The translations under genes and the position numbers were made by a program. The notes beneath the pieces were generated by a model that saw only the letters and a list, made by a program, of their open reading frames with translations, searched no databases and was not told where the DNA came from. A stretch of DNA of 10,841 nucleotides from Fomitopsis serialis. Lineage: Eukaryota; Basidiomycota; Agaricomycetes; Polyporales; Fomitopsidaceae. Position 1 is the first letter of the stretch. The number at the start of each line of letters is the position of its first letter. Below are positions 1-8,173 of the stretch, one piece after another. Location of the stretch: the NCBI RefSeq assembly GCF_022376445.1, contig NW_025955756.1, positions 1 through 10,841 of the forward strand. The letters run 5' to 3'.

Positions 1-646
1 CGTCGTCAGGAATCACTTCGTCCTGTACTTGCACCGTCCCGGTCAGCACCTCGGTCCGGATCTCGTCTGGCGCGTGAGGTAGGATGCCGGGTAATGAGAG
101 CGTGAGCTGCATGAGCTGGGTATGGCAGCGCCCATGGCGCTCAGATGCAAGGTTTTGTACCTTCAAACGATGAAATCAATGAAACTTTCAGCGCGGCGGT
201 AAATGAGATGCAGCTCACCCGTCCTTCATGATGACATCCTTACACCGCCGCAGATACGCGCCGAGCTGCGTCTTGCGTGTGATGCAGATGTAGTTCTTGC
301 CCTCCGTATGGGCCGAACGTGGGCCTGTGGCAGAGACCGAGGCCGGAACCGTAGGAAACGGACGCGGTGGGACGAGTTTGCGAATGGTGTGTCGAGGTTT
401 GGATGGGCCCGCAGACGCGTTCCCATCAGTGTTTGGTGGCTTTTGAACCTGCTGAACATCACTTTGACCAGCTGTTGCCGGTGCCGCCTCTTGCTGTGCG
501 GGTGCGTCGTCGTGTTCTCCCCCGTCTGGTGTCCTGCCAGTGGCACTGTTGTCGGTCATGGTGGCGCGTTCGGAGTCGGTTCTGGGACGTTTGCTCGGTA
601 TATCGGCTGGTGTAGAGTCAGTAGGGCGCTTTCGACTGGATGACAT
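1..646 (-). CDS. POP7/Rpp20-like RNase P/MRP protein subunit, partial at 3' end, with apparent frameshift
   Basis: This is probably the Alba-fold Rpp20/Pop7 subunit of nuclear RNase P and RNase MRP, which binds the RNA of these tRNA- and rRNA-processing enzymes. Exon 1 runs 646-219: a long low-complexity, Ser/Pro/Ala-rich N-terminus with a basic stretch (SSSRKRP, residues 2-8), then a conserved block beginning KNYICITRKTQLGAYLRRCK near residue 117. An intron (218-161, GTGAGC...AAG) leads to exon 2 from 160, which opens GYKTLHLSAMGAAIP, the GY(K)xLHLxxxGxAI pattern of this family. The ATG at 646 is preferred because the frame upstream of it has no other ATG, only a GTG at 676. After CCC (120-118) the frame must shift by one base to continue as QLMQLTLSLPGILP and then DEVIPDD up to the window edge. 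Unshifted, the frame ends after about 25 codons. The gene continues beyond position 1. The family call rests on remembered motif patterns, not a search. Confidence 0.72.
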
Positions 647-812
647 TGGGTGCGAGCCTGTGCGAGCGTGCTGCACGGCCTCGAGGCTCGAGGAGTTGTG
701 GAAGTGCAGAGATGGCCGCCGATAAGGTAACGCTATATCGGACCAATCTAAGTTAGGCGGTTACTTACTATGTTATCCTGCTTACAGCTTAGTGTGGAAT
801 GAAGGAAATGAT

Positions 813-1221
813 CGATACTATATCGGGTCACGATCTCGGACAGCCTAGGTAGTCGGTCACTCGAGCCTCATTCAACAACCACCCCTTCTATAGCTATGAA
901 ATAAATTGTAGCATGTCTCAATGCATCCTTGTAATGCCTGTACAAAATTTGAAGCTAATACACTGAGATCTGTGTGTAGGAAAAATCACCCTTTGCGATG
1001 ATACCTATTTCTGGTAAGCAGTGTGGCTCACCCTACTGTCGACCAGAATTTTAGCTACTGAGCTCGACTCAATGATCGTATATTTTTTCTCATATTTTTC
1101 TCATATTTCTGAGGTCTTTTAACATACCTCCTCAGAATAATCCAGGTCATTATGGCCCATACAGATGAGGAGGGCTTGTCGAATGCTAAGGTAGCCGAGA
1201 TCGTGACCCGATATAGTATCG
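813..1221. repeat. 27-bp perfect inverted repeat pair, possible MITE-like foldback element
   Basis: The 27 bases at 813-839 are the exact reverse complement of 1195-1221 (core GATACTATATCGGG on the left). Inside the left arm, similarity continues weakly: CCT and TCG blocks at about 843-855 match the complement of about 1180-1192. This suggests longer arms that have diverged. The 355-base interior has no coding potential and is AT-rich, as in many miniature inverted-repeat elements. No target-site duplication is evident next to the outer ends. A 9-base piece (CTATATCGG) recurs at 733-741. The repeat is certain; the mobile-element reading is inference. Confidence 0.85.
1081..1110. repeat. T-rich short tandem repeat
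   Basis: TTTTTCTCATA occurs twice in succession, followed by a partial third unit (TTTCT). It lies inside the interval bounded by the 27-bp inverted repeats. No function is evident. Confidence 0.7.
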
Positions 1222-1265
1222 GTAACTTGCGGCGCGCGATCCCTAAAATTTGGACCCCAGGCTGT

Positions 1266-1316
1266 CCACTTCCCTCCTGGCTCCCCGCCTCGTCCCCCTC
1301 CTCCCTCGCCCGCTGT
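1266..1316 (+). promoter_or_regulatory. Pyrimidine-rich tract upstream of the eRF1 start
   Basis: A C/T-dominated stretch (ACTTCCCTCC... to CCCTCGCCCGC) ends about 40 bases before the eRF1 ATG. CT-rich tracts just upstream of the transcription start are common in strongly expressed filamentous-fungal genes, so this is a plausible core-promoter element or 5' leader. No TATA box is seen. The role is inferred from position and composition only. Confidence 0.4.
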
Positions 1317-1356
1317 ACCATAGCCCACCGAAAGCGAACGGCTAGAGTACGCCAAA

Positions 1357-2934
1357 ATGAGTCAGGATCCTGCGGACCAGAATATCCAGATGTGGAAAAT
1401 CAAGAAGCTCATCAAGAGCCTTGATGCAGCGAGAGGGTGAGCAGTGTCTTACTCGTACACACAAGGATATAGCTCACCAGGAAACTAGAGCTGGAACATC
1501 TATGATCAGTCTGATCGTCCCACCAAAGGTACGACTGCTTGTCTGGTGAGTGATCGCGATGTATTGACCCAGTGCATATAGGACCAAATCTCTCGTATAT
1601 CGGCGATGTTGACACAAGAATACGGTACTGCGTCGAATATCAAGTCGCGAGTCAACAGATTGTCTGTGCTCGCAGCCATTACGAGTACGCAACAGCGTCT
1701 GAAGCTGTACAACCGTGTACCACCAAATGGTCTCGTGCTCTTTGTTGGTACGATCTTGACGGACGAGGGGAAGGAAAAGAAGGTCTCTTTCGACTTTGAG
1801 CCTCACAAGCCCATCAACACGTATGTCGAATGCTTGGTCATTTTGCTGCCAATCGTAACTCTGTACCAGATCACTATACCTCTGTGACAACAAGTTCCAC
1901 ACTGAGGCACTCCAGGAGCTGCTCGAGTCCGACTCCAAGTTCGGCTTCATCGTCATGGACGGAAACGGCACGCTCTTCGGTACCGTTGCGGGGAACACGC
2001 GCGAGGTCATTCACAAATTCACCGTCGACCTCCCAAAGAAGCACGGTCGTGGTGGACAGTCCGCGCTGCGTTTCGCGCGTCTCCGTGACGAGAAGCGGCA
2101 CAACTACGTCCGCAAGGTCGCCGAGCACGCCGTCCAGCACTTCATCACGAACGACAAGGTGAACGTGACGGGCTTGGTCCTCGCGGGTAGCGCGGATTTC
2201 AAGACGGAGCTCAGCCAGAGTGACATGTTCGACCTGAGATTGGCTGCGAAGGTCCTCAAGGTCGTCGATGTCAGTTACGGCGGCGAGAACGGGTTCAACC
2301 AGGTAATTGACCACTGGTGAATGCGCGGAGACCCCAACTCTGATCGATCGCGATAGGCAATCGAACTTGCTGCCGAGTCTCTCGCGAACGTGAAGTTTGT
2401 GCAGGAGAAGAAGCTTATCCAGAAATACTTCGACGAGATTAGTCAAGACACGGGCAAGTACTGCTTCGGTGTGGATGACACCCTGAAGGCCCTCGACCTC
2501 GGCGCTGTCGAGACGCTCATTGTCTGGGAGAACCTCGACATCACTCGCTACATTCTCCGGAACGCCGCTGGTGGTACGTGCTGCAATCGCCCCATTGTCT
2601 CATCTTCCTGCTCACAGTATACACAGAGGAGATAATCGTCCACGCCAGCAAGGAGCAAGAGAAGGACCGCGAAAAGTTCACGGACAAGTCAACCGCCCTG
2701 GAGATGGAGCAGGTCTGCGAGCCGCAGTCGCTGCTCGAGTGGTTCGCGGAGAAGTACCGCGAGTTCGGCGCGAACCTCGAGTTCGTCACGAACCGCTCGC
2801 AGGAGGGTGCGCAGTTCGTCAAGGGTTTCGGCGGCATCGGCGGGCTCCTCAGGTACAAGGTCGACTTCACGAACCTGCAGACGGTCGACGATGAGGATGA
2901 GGACGAGTTCCTGAGCGACGACGAGAATCTCTGA
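1357..2934 (+). CDS. SUP45: Eukaryotic peptide chain release factor 1 (eRF1, Sup45), complete, six exons
   Basis: This is the cytosolic class-1 release factor, which reads all three stop codons and triggers peptidyl-tRNA hydrolysis with the GTPase eRF3. Exons are 1357-1436, 1489-1528, 1582-1820, 1870-2302, 2357-2573 and 2618-2934, giving 441 aa (family about 437). The N domain has GTS, NIKS (59-62) and YLCDNKF (123-129), the stop-codon recognition elements. The M domain has GRGGQ, with the catalytic GGQ at 181-183. The C domain carries the GFGGIGG segment and ends in an acidic tail, as usual. The ATG sits in GCCAAAATGA, with A at -3. In intron 1 the nearer CAG at 1480 would lead to an early stop, so the TAG at 1486-1488 is the acceptor. 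Introns are 44-54 nt. It is almost identical in pattern to yeast and animal eRF1, so the call is near certain; exon edges are very likely right. Confidence 0.97.
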
Positions 2935-3579
2935 CTTTTGTGGCGGCTCCCTAGAGGAGCTCTGCCTGGCTGGGGTACGCCGGGTGGGGCGGATGGCAGG
3001 GGTGTGCAGGGTCGGTGGTCAGGTCCGGTCGAGGAAACGCGCGTTGCAGAGCAGGCAGGTCTTGGAGCTGAGTGGGGTGAGGAGTGCAGCGCAGTGGTTG
3101 CGCGAGTCCAGGAGGGAGAAGAAGCGGTCAAGAGTGGCCAAGAAGTTGCCCTCAGATCATTGTATCAGCAAGTCAAGTCGATATACACGCAGGGGCTGTC
3201 CGTCAGCGTGCGTACTTGTCTACTTCCACCTCTCATCTTGTCCAGTCTAAACAACGCCCGCAGCGCTCTCAGCCGTTCAAGAGCTATATTCGCAAGGTTT
3301 CAACCGATGTCTCCAGTATTGCTGTCACTGCTGATTCACTCGGATCTGTATTGCTTACCATGTAGTATCAGTGTCGTCGCATGCATCGCTAATAAAGCTC
3401 GGTGCCAGCCTCATAGCGAAGGTAGCCTATTGCTATTCTTATAACAGTCTGTGTGATATCTACATCTAGAGTACACGAGGACGAACACCCATCACATATA
3501 ATAAGGTCAATATGTTAAGCTTCAAACCATTTAGAGTAAACGATACAGCTCTGGTCCACTGCGGATCCCTCTTTCACGT
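2935..3579. other. Convergent 3' intergenic region between eRF1 and the P450 gene
   Basis: About 645 bases between the eRF1 stop (plus) and the P450 stop (minus). It should hold both 3' untranslated regions. Open frames here (for example 2938-3444, plus) show no recognisable protein pattern. The first 200 bases are G-rich on the plus strand; the remainder is more balanced. One canonical AATAAA lies at 3391-3396 on the plus strand. No canonical signal was seen for the minus-strand P450. Confidence 0.75.
3391..3396 (+). terminator. Candidate polyadenylation signal for eRF1
   Basis: A canonical AATAAA lies 457 bases after the eRF1 stop codon. Fungal poly(A) signals are loose, so an earlier cleavage site is possible; this is simply the only canonical hexamer in the region on that strand. 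Confidence 0.35.
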
Positions 3580-5951
3580 TCAATACTCGGGCCGCACATG
3601 GGTCTTGACCTTCAGAGGCAGCCGGGCTCCCTTCTGCTTCTCCTGCTTCAGGAACGGACGATCCACGAGGCCGGGAATCTTGGAGATCTCTTCCTTTGGC
3701 AGCGCGAGCTCGAACTCGAACGAACGGATGAGCGTGAAGAGCAGGGCCTTCATCCTGTGCAGCTGTATTCAGTACACCGCGGGAAACATGTGACCAGGAG
3801 ATTGTGGGCGCACTCGACAAGGGAAAACCGGAAGCCTATGCACGCGCGGGGCCCGCCGAGGAAGGTGAGCATGTTGCCCCACACGCCAGGGATGGCGTGC
3901 GCCGCTTCGGGGATGGTGCCGGACAACCACCGCTCCGGCCTACGCGCGCAGGACGCGAAAAAAACAAGGTGAGTTTCGCGTCGAGGCTCGCATGGTAGAC
4001 GACGTACTTGAACTCCTGGGCGTCCGGGCCCCAGAGGTCCTTCGACTTGTTCATCGCGAGAATCGGGATGCTAATCCGCGTGTTCTTGGGAATCCTATCG
4101 GCGTACCAAGCATGAGCACCGGCGCAGGCCTATGAGCCGTCTATACGCAGGAAACACGCACCGGACGCTATCGCACACATTTCCCTTCCGGTCCACGTAC
4201 GGTCTCTCCAGGGGTATGACGTCCTCCCTCGCTGACACACGGATCGTCGCCGACACGGGCGCGTACACGCGCATGCTCTCGCGGACGACCGCCTCGAGGT
4301 ACGGCAGCGCATTGAGCTCGTCCATCGTCGGGCTCTCCGTGGGCACGCCCCAGAGCTCCTCGCGGAGCTGCGTCTGCACGCTCTGGTTCTGCGCGAGCGC
4401 GAAGAGGCACCACGCGGTTGCGGTCGAGGTCGTTTCGTGTCCAGCGACGAGGAAGCTGGGTGTAAGGGCGCGTTAGTATGACACCACCGGTAGATACACG
4501 GCGCAAGACGCATACGTAGGGACCTCTGTTCAGCGGAATCACAGTCAGCACATTTCCCGGGGACCAAGCAGAGCACAGGACTTACGTGCAAGCATGTCTT
4601 CGTCCGACAGCCGCTGACTTTCCGGGATGTCCGTGCTCATGTTCGCCTTGATCAGCAGCGTGAGCAAGTCGCGGTCGTGCATGCCCTTCCCGCCGATCTC
4701 CTTCTCGCCCCCGGCCTCCGCAGCCGCGCGCAGGATCGCCGCCTTCTTCTCCGCAATGAGCGCCATCCCGATCCGCCGCGCGACGCGCTGTGCGTCATCC
4801 ATCCGGTGCGAGACCTGGGTCGGCTATTCCGTTGGGGTGGGTGAGTCGGTGTATGCGGGTGGCAGAGGGGAGGGAGGCGCTTACGATCATACGGAAGATG
4901 GGGACGTAGTTCCGGAGGACGGACAGGACGGAGAGGCCCGCGCCGGAGATGGCGCGGAACATGACGTCGAACGCGAGGCGGAGCTCGTTCGGCTTGCCCT
5001 CCGGGTTGAGCGAGTGCAGGTCGTAGTTGAAGCCTTTCGGCGCCGCGTCAGCGTTCGGAAGGCAGGACGGCCTGGCGCATTCGTGGGACTCACCGGCGAG
5101 GCCGATCACGTCGAGGGTCATGTTGTTGAGACCGCTGACGACGTCCAGCTGAGTTACATTCCCGGCCTTGGCGACCTGCTCGTGCCAGATGTTACGGAGT
5201 TGGTGGGCCTTCTCGACGAAGATGTCCGTGAGGGCGCGGATTTGGACTGGTCCAAAGGCCGGGTTCTGTACAGCGTTAGCTCAAGCTGTTGCCGGTGAAG
5301 ATTAGTCGCTCACCAGGATTCTCCTCTGTAACATTACCTGTGGTCAGGAACCCAGTGTGAGCTTAGTATATGGCGCATATACTCACCTGCTGCCTATGCT
5401 GTTCACCTATATGCGCGTAGACGATGTAGATTAATCGTACGCCACTGGCAAGAGTGTTCACACCGACCTTCCACAACAAGAAGACCTGCAGAATTGTTGA
5501 AAACTAAACGTGCATTGAGATGTCTACTTCACGTACCCTTGCCCAGAATCAGACCCAGGTTAATCTGCAATCTCGGGTTTGGATAGTCATGCGAGTGGGT
5601 GAGGACATGGTTGACAGCTTTCGTATCCAACATGAGTAATGCGTCGGCCTGTCAGTGCTCGGTCAATCAGTAAGCCCCATCGCAACGCAGAAACGGCTAC
5701 ACACATTCATGAGACTTTGTACTTGAGTACATGGCCGTGTCGCTCGCCCATCGTTCCAACATGACACCTGGTTCTTCGGAGCGCATGTCTCCGAGGTTGC
5801 CGTACAGCCAGCTCGAGGATCGGGGCCCTGGCATGTCCCACATGCTCGAGTTATACCGGTCGATGTATCTTGGGACCACCTTCCAAAGGGCGTAGAGGAG
5901 GATTGCCCCGGCCAAGGAGAGCAAAGGGCTAGCAACTGAGAGCGGCGACAT
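3580..5951 (-). CDS. Cytochrome P450 monooxygenase, ER membrane-anchored, 13 exons
   Basis: This is a haem-thiolate monooxygenase, expected to face the cytosol from the ER and to use a separate P450 reductase; its substrate cannot be read from the sequence. Exons: 5951-5703, 5648-5537, 5485-5468, 5406-5387, 5325-5314, 5265-5094, 5033-4885, 4814-4586, 4525-4516, 4455-4162, 4094-4008, 3939-3814, 3754-3580; 550 aa, normal for fungal P450s. Residues 5-25 form the membrane anchor, followed by the PGP hinge (41-43). The I-helix has AGHETTS (328-334), the K-helix ESMR (383-386), then KPERW (451-455) and the haem loop [10 protein letters not shown] with ligand Cys484. The start is the ATG at 5951, since the open frame upstream begins only with TTG. 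Four exons are 10-20 nt; they were placed because they rebuild the EGEQHRQQRRILNPAFG and VPTFLVAGHE blocks. The end of exon 1 (residues 72-83) looks frame-disturbed (see findings). The CYP family is not assigned. An alternative acceptor at 5338 would add four codons to exon 5. Confidence 0.93.
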
Positions 5952-6041
5952 GACCACAAAATATGTGAGGAACAACGAGGAGAATGAGGATGTCTTGTGG
6001 AAAGAAGCGCAGCTCTGGGAACCTGAGGCTCAGACCTGTGG

Positions 6042-6049
6042 TATATATA
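6042..6049 (-). promoter_or_regulatory. TATA box of the P450 gene
   Basis: TATATATA (read on the minus strand inside GTATATATAC) lies about 90 bases upstream of the P450 ATG at 5951. With initiation about 30 bases downstream, the 5' leader would be about 60 bases, a normal fungal arrangement. No start-site data are available. Confidence 0.6.
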
Positions 6050-6377
6050 CGGCGAGCTCACTAAACGCGGATATGTCTCGTTCCCACAAGTCTGACAGCC
6101 AGTGATACATATGGGCCCGGCTGTAGTGTCCGTGGCAGTGATGCCGATGCAAAACGCGGCTCTAAGAGAGTGCTGAGCAGCTCGCAGTGCTCGTCCATGC
6201 GCAAGCACGGCGCGTCCTTTCCAGCCGAGCCCCGCCCCCGCCGGGCCGCGCGCCACAGTCATCACCCGCGACTCACCGCGTCTGTGGCCAAATTCAACTT
6301 CAGATCTGAGCGCCGATCAATCCGGTGGCGGTGCCAGCTAGCGCCACCGTCCGCCACGGACGCGTCTCCTCCCTGTC

Positions 6378-6411
6378 GAGTCGCCAAACTGTCAGTACAG
6401 TTTGGCGACTC
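6378..6411. repeat. Perfect 15-bp inverted repeat with 4-base loop (hairpin)
   Basis: The arm 6378-6392 (GAGTCGCCAAACTGT) is the exact reverse complement of 6397-6411, separated by CAGT. Transcription through it from either strand would give a stable stem-loop. It stands alone about 330 bases upstream of the P450 TATA box, and no second copy is in the window. Confidence 0.9.
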
Positions 6412-6850
6412 TCTTTCTTGAGCTACAACAACTTAACTGGCCTACACCTCGCGTCATTTGTCCAATTACTCATGGGTTGTAACAGGTTGCCACAGGACCG
6501 GGACCTTGCCTGAGGCAGATACGCCCTCAGATACGTCGCTCTGCGGTCAGACCAGGGTCAGACGTCCAAAGAGTGAAAGACCAGGAATATGACATAAGAG
6601 ACTGTACTAGTGAGTAACAATATCATGCCCCGTTTGAACGCGCAAGGCCTCGACGGGGCACCTATTGGCCCTTGGGTCATCACACAATAGCCAGCTGGCA
6701 AGCTAATCTTCCTTGATACATGCGTTGTCTGTTCACCGACTTCGTCTCATGACAGGCACTGCGGTGATACGGCCATTGTAAGCTGCTTGAATGCGGCACC
6801 GAGTGATCCAGGAGTGATAGCCGTGACGAGGATACATGTATGTCATTATT

Positions 6851-6936
6851 CCTCGCGCGACCGCGGGCTGATATCCGCTGTGATACACTAAACAGATACA
6901 TTAATACTTCGGACTACGGATATCAGCGGCGCGAGG
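6851..6936. repeat. Interrupted inverted repeat just downstream of the SGNH-like gene
   Basis: CCTCGCGC (6851-6858) and GCTGATATCCG (6867-6877) on the left pair with CGGATATCAGC (6917-6927) and GCGCGAGG (6929-6936) on the right. That gives 19 paired bases with an 8-against-1 bulge and a 39-base loop. The right arm ends about 24 bases past the stop codon of the minus-strand SGNH-like gene, so in its transcript it would fall in the 3' untranslated region. Confidence 0.8.
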
Positions 6937-6959
6937 CCGTATCGCATCCCCGGAGACCT

Positions 6960-8173
6960 TCATTCTTCCTCAACAAGCGATATAGCCAGTGCCATCTTCT
7001 CCGCCAACAGACGGTGCACGGTCTTTGAGAACGCCACACCGTCCGCACAGCGGATCCATATCTTGCCGTCGGGCTTCGCCTCCTCGCCTTCGATGAAGCC
7101 AAATTCTTCCGCGTCGTCCAACAAGTCGGACAGCATCTTGTGGGACGAGAACAGGAAGAGGGAGGCATCGGAATAGCTCTCCGTCTCCGTGAACTCACGT
7201 GCGCTGTCGTGCAGGAGCTCGTTCCACTCCGAGATGTACCCGTCCAGTTGGTTCGCATAGTCTGCGAGCAATTTGCTTACCGGCGAGCGATTCACCGCAG
7301 GCACGTCGAGAATCAGGAAGTTTCGCGCATTCTCGGCATACATATACTTGACATGATCCATCAACATTGCAACAAGGCTTTCCAGCCCGATGTCCTCCTT
7401 GCACAGTTTCCTGCGAGACGTGAGTCGCCGGCAACAATGCATGCGCACGTGTGACTCACAGACAATCGTAGGTTCCGAACCAGAAGACTACGACAAAGGA
7501 CGTAAGCCCGTCGACCCGATCAACGCTGCACGCTCTCACCATATAACGTCTTCTCCGGATCGAGCGATTTTTGCGGAGAGTCGTGGTTGCTAACGAAGTC
7601 ATCGCATTGCTGCGGGATATCGTCTTCGACGTTCGCGCGATCCGTCGCGTAGATATCACACGCTGCTCCGCATATGCTGCCGCTCACGATCTCTCTGAGC
7701 TGGTGATGCTGAACGACAACGTCAATCTATCATGCATGGGGTGCGGCGTAGATAGGTGCGTACCCATACGTTCTCCTCGTCCACGCTATATGTATCACCG
7801 CTGTGGACAGCCATCTGGCTTAGTATAATCCCCGCTGCGAGTATGATCGGGTCTACTCACAAGTGAACCCAGGTATCGAACTTCGCCAGGTCAGGCCAGC
7901 TCTCGCGCTTGACCGCCACCGGGAGAATCCCTGTGTGTCGCGGAGGGTCAGCACCTGCCACGCGCGGAGCATCTCTGACCTACCGGATGGCGGTATGGTG
8001 TTGTTGACCACCCTCAGCGCCGACAGAATGTGCTCGACGGCCCTGTCTTCGGGTGCCACACTCTCGCGGGCCGCGCTGTCCATTTCGGTCCTTGCTTTCT
8101 TCCTCAGGGGGCTCAGCCCGGTCGGCGTCTTGGGCGACCCCCCGCTCTCGCGTAGTCGCTTGATATCAGGCAT
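6960..8173 (-). CDS. SGNH/GDSL-hydrolase-like protein with apparently lost catalytic residues, six exons
   Basis: The protein has the order of blocks of fungal SGNH/GDSL esterases (CE16-like), which remove acyl groups from carbohydrates, but probably not their activity. Exons: 8173-7984, 7930-7861, 7800-7764, 7708-7540, 7487-7460, 7410-6960; 314 aa. Visible blocks: FDTWVHFGDTYS (81-92; families have GDSY or GDSL), VSGSICGA (107-114, block II glycine), DDIPQQ, LYVFWFGTYDC (to 164; families have GxND), NFLILDVPAVNRSP, and finally CADGVAFSKTVH (286-297), where families have DxxH. Ser, Asn and His of the catalytic set therefore read Thr90, Tyr162 and Ala291. Residues 1-63 are charged, with a basic RKKAR stretch; there is no signal peptide, unlike secreted relatives. 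The ATG at 8173 is the only one in frame near the conserved part, but an upstream exon cannot be excluded. All five introns are GT-AG and phase-consistent. Family call good, function unknown. Confidence 0.82.

Larger units (their letters stand above)
647..1356. other. Divergent intergenic region between the POP7-like gene and eRF1
   Basis: About 710 bases without a supportable gene, holding the upstream sequences of both the leftward POP7-like gene and the rightward eRF1 gene. It is more AT-rich than its flanks in the middle (about 880-1140). It contains the 27-bp inverted repeat pair, a T-rich short tandem repeat and a pyrimidine-rich tract near eRF1, each listed separately. An AATAAA at 900-905 is not placed after any gene seen here. 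No convincing TATA box was found for either gene. Confidence 0.8.
5952..6959. other. Spacer between the P450 start and the SGNH-like gene's 3' end
   Basis: About one kilobase between two tandem minus-strand genes. It contains a TATA box for the P450, a perfect 15-bp-stem hairpin and an interrupted inverted repeat, listed separately. Open frames in it (for example 5663-6265, minus, which overlaps P450 exon 1 out of frame) have no recognisable protein pattern. No tRNA-like T-loop sequence was seen. Confidence 0.75.

Noticed and set aside
226..546. 106-codon minus-strand frame in the POP7-like exon
   Set aside because: Different frame of the same exon; lacks the YICITRKTQLGAYLRRCK block that identifies the real one.
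1437..1480. Shorter eRF1 intron 1 ending at the first CAG
   Set aside because: It would put the GTSMISLI block out of frame and reach a stop within ten codons; the TAG at 1486-1488 keeps the frame.
1874..2446. 190-codon minus-strand open frame opposite eRF1
   Set aside because: Shadow of eRF1 exons 4 and 5, produced by their GC-rich third positions; it also crosses an eRF1 intron.
2541..3131. 196-codon minus-strand open frame
   Set aside because: Antisense of the eRF1 last exon; Ser/Pro-rich low-complexity translation with no motif.
2938..3444. 168-codon plus-strand open frame after eRF1
   Set aside because: Compositionally odd, no family pattern, directly follows the eRF1 stop in what should be its 3' untranslated region.
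5663..6265. 200-codon minus-strand open frame overlapping the P450 5' end
   Set aside because: It overlaps P450 exon 1 out of frame and spans its TATA box. The only familiar residues in it (QSLMN near its end) belong to the displaced P450 frame.
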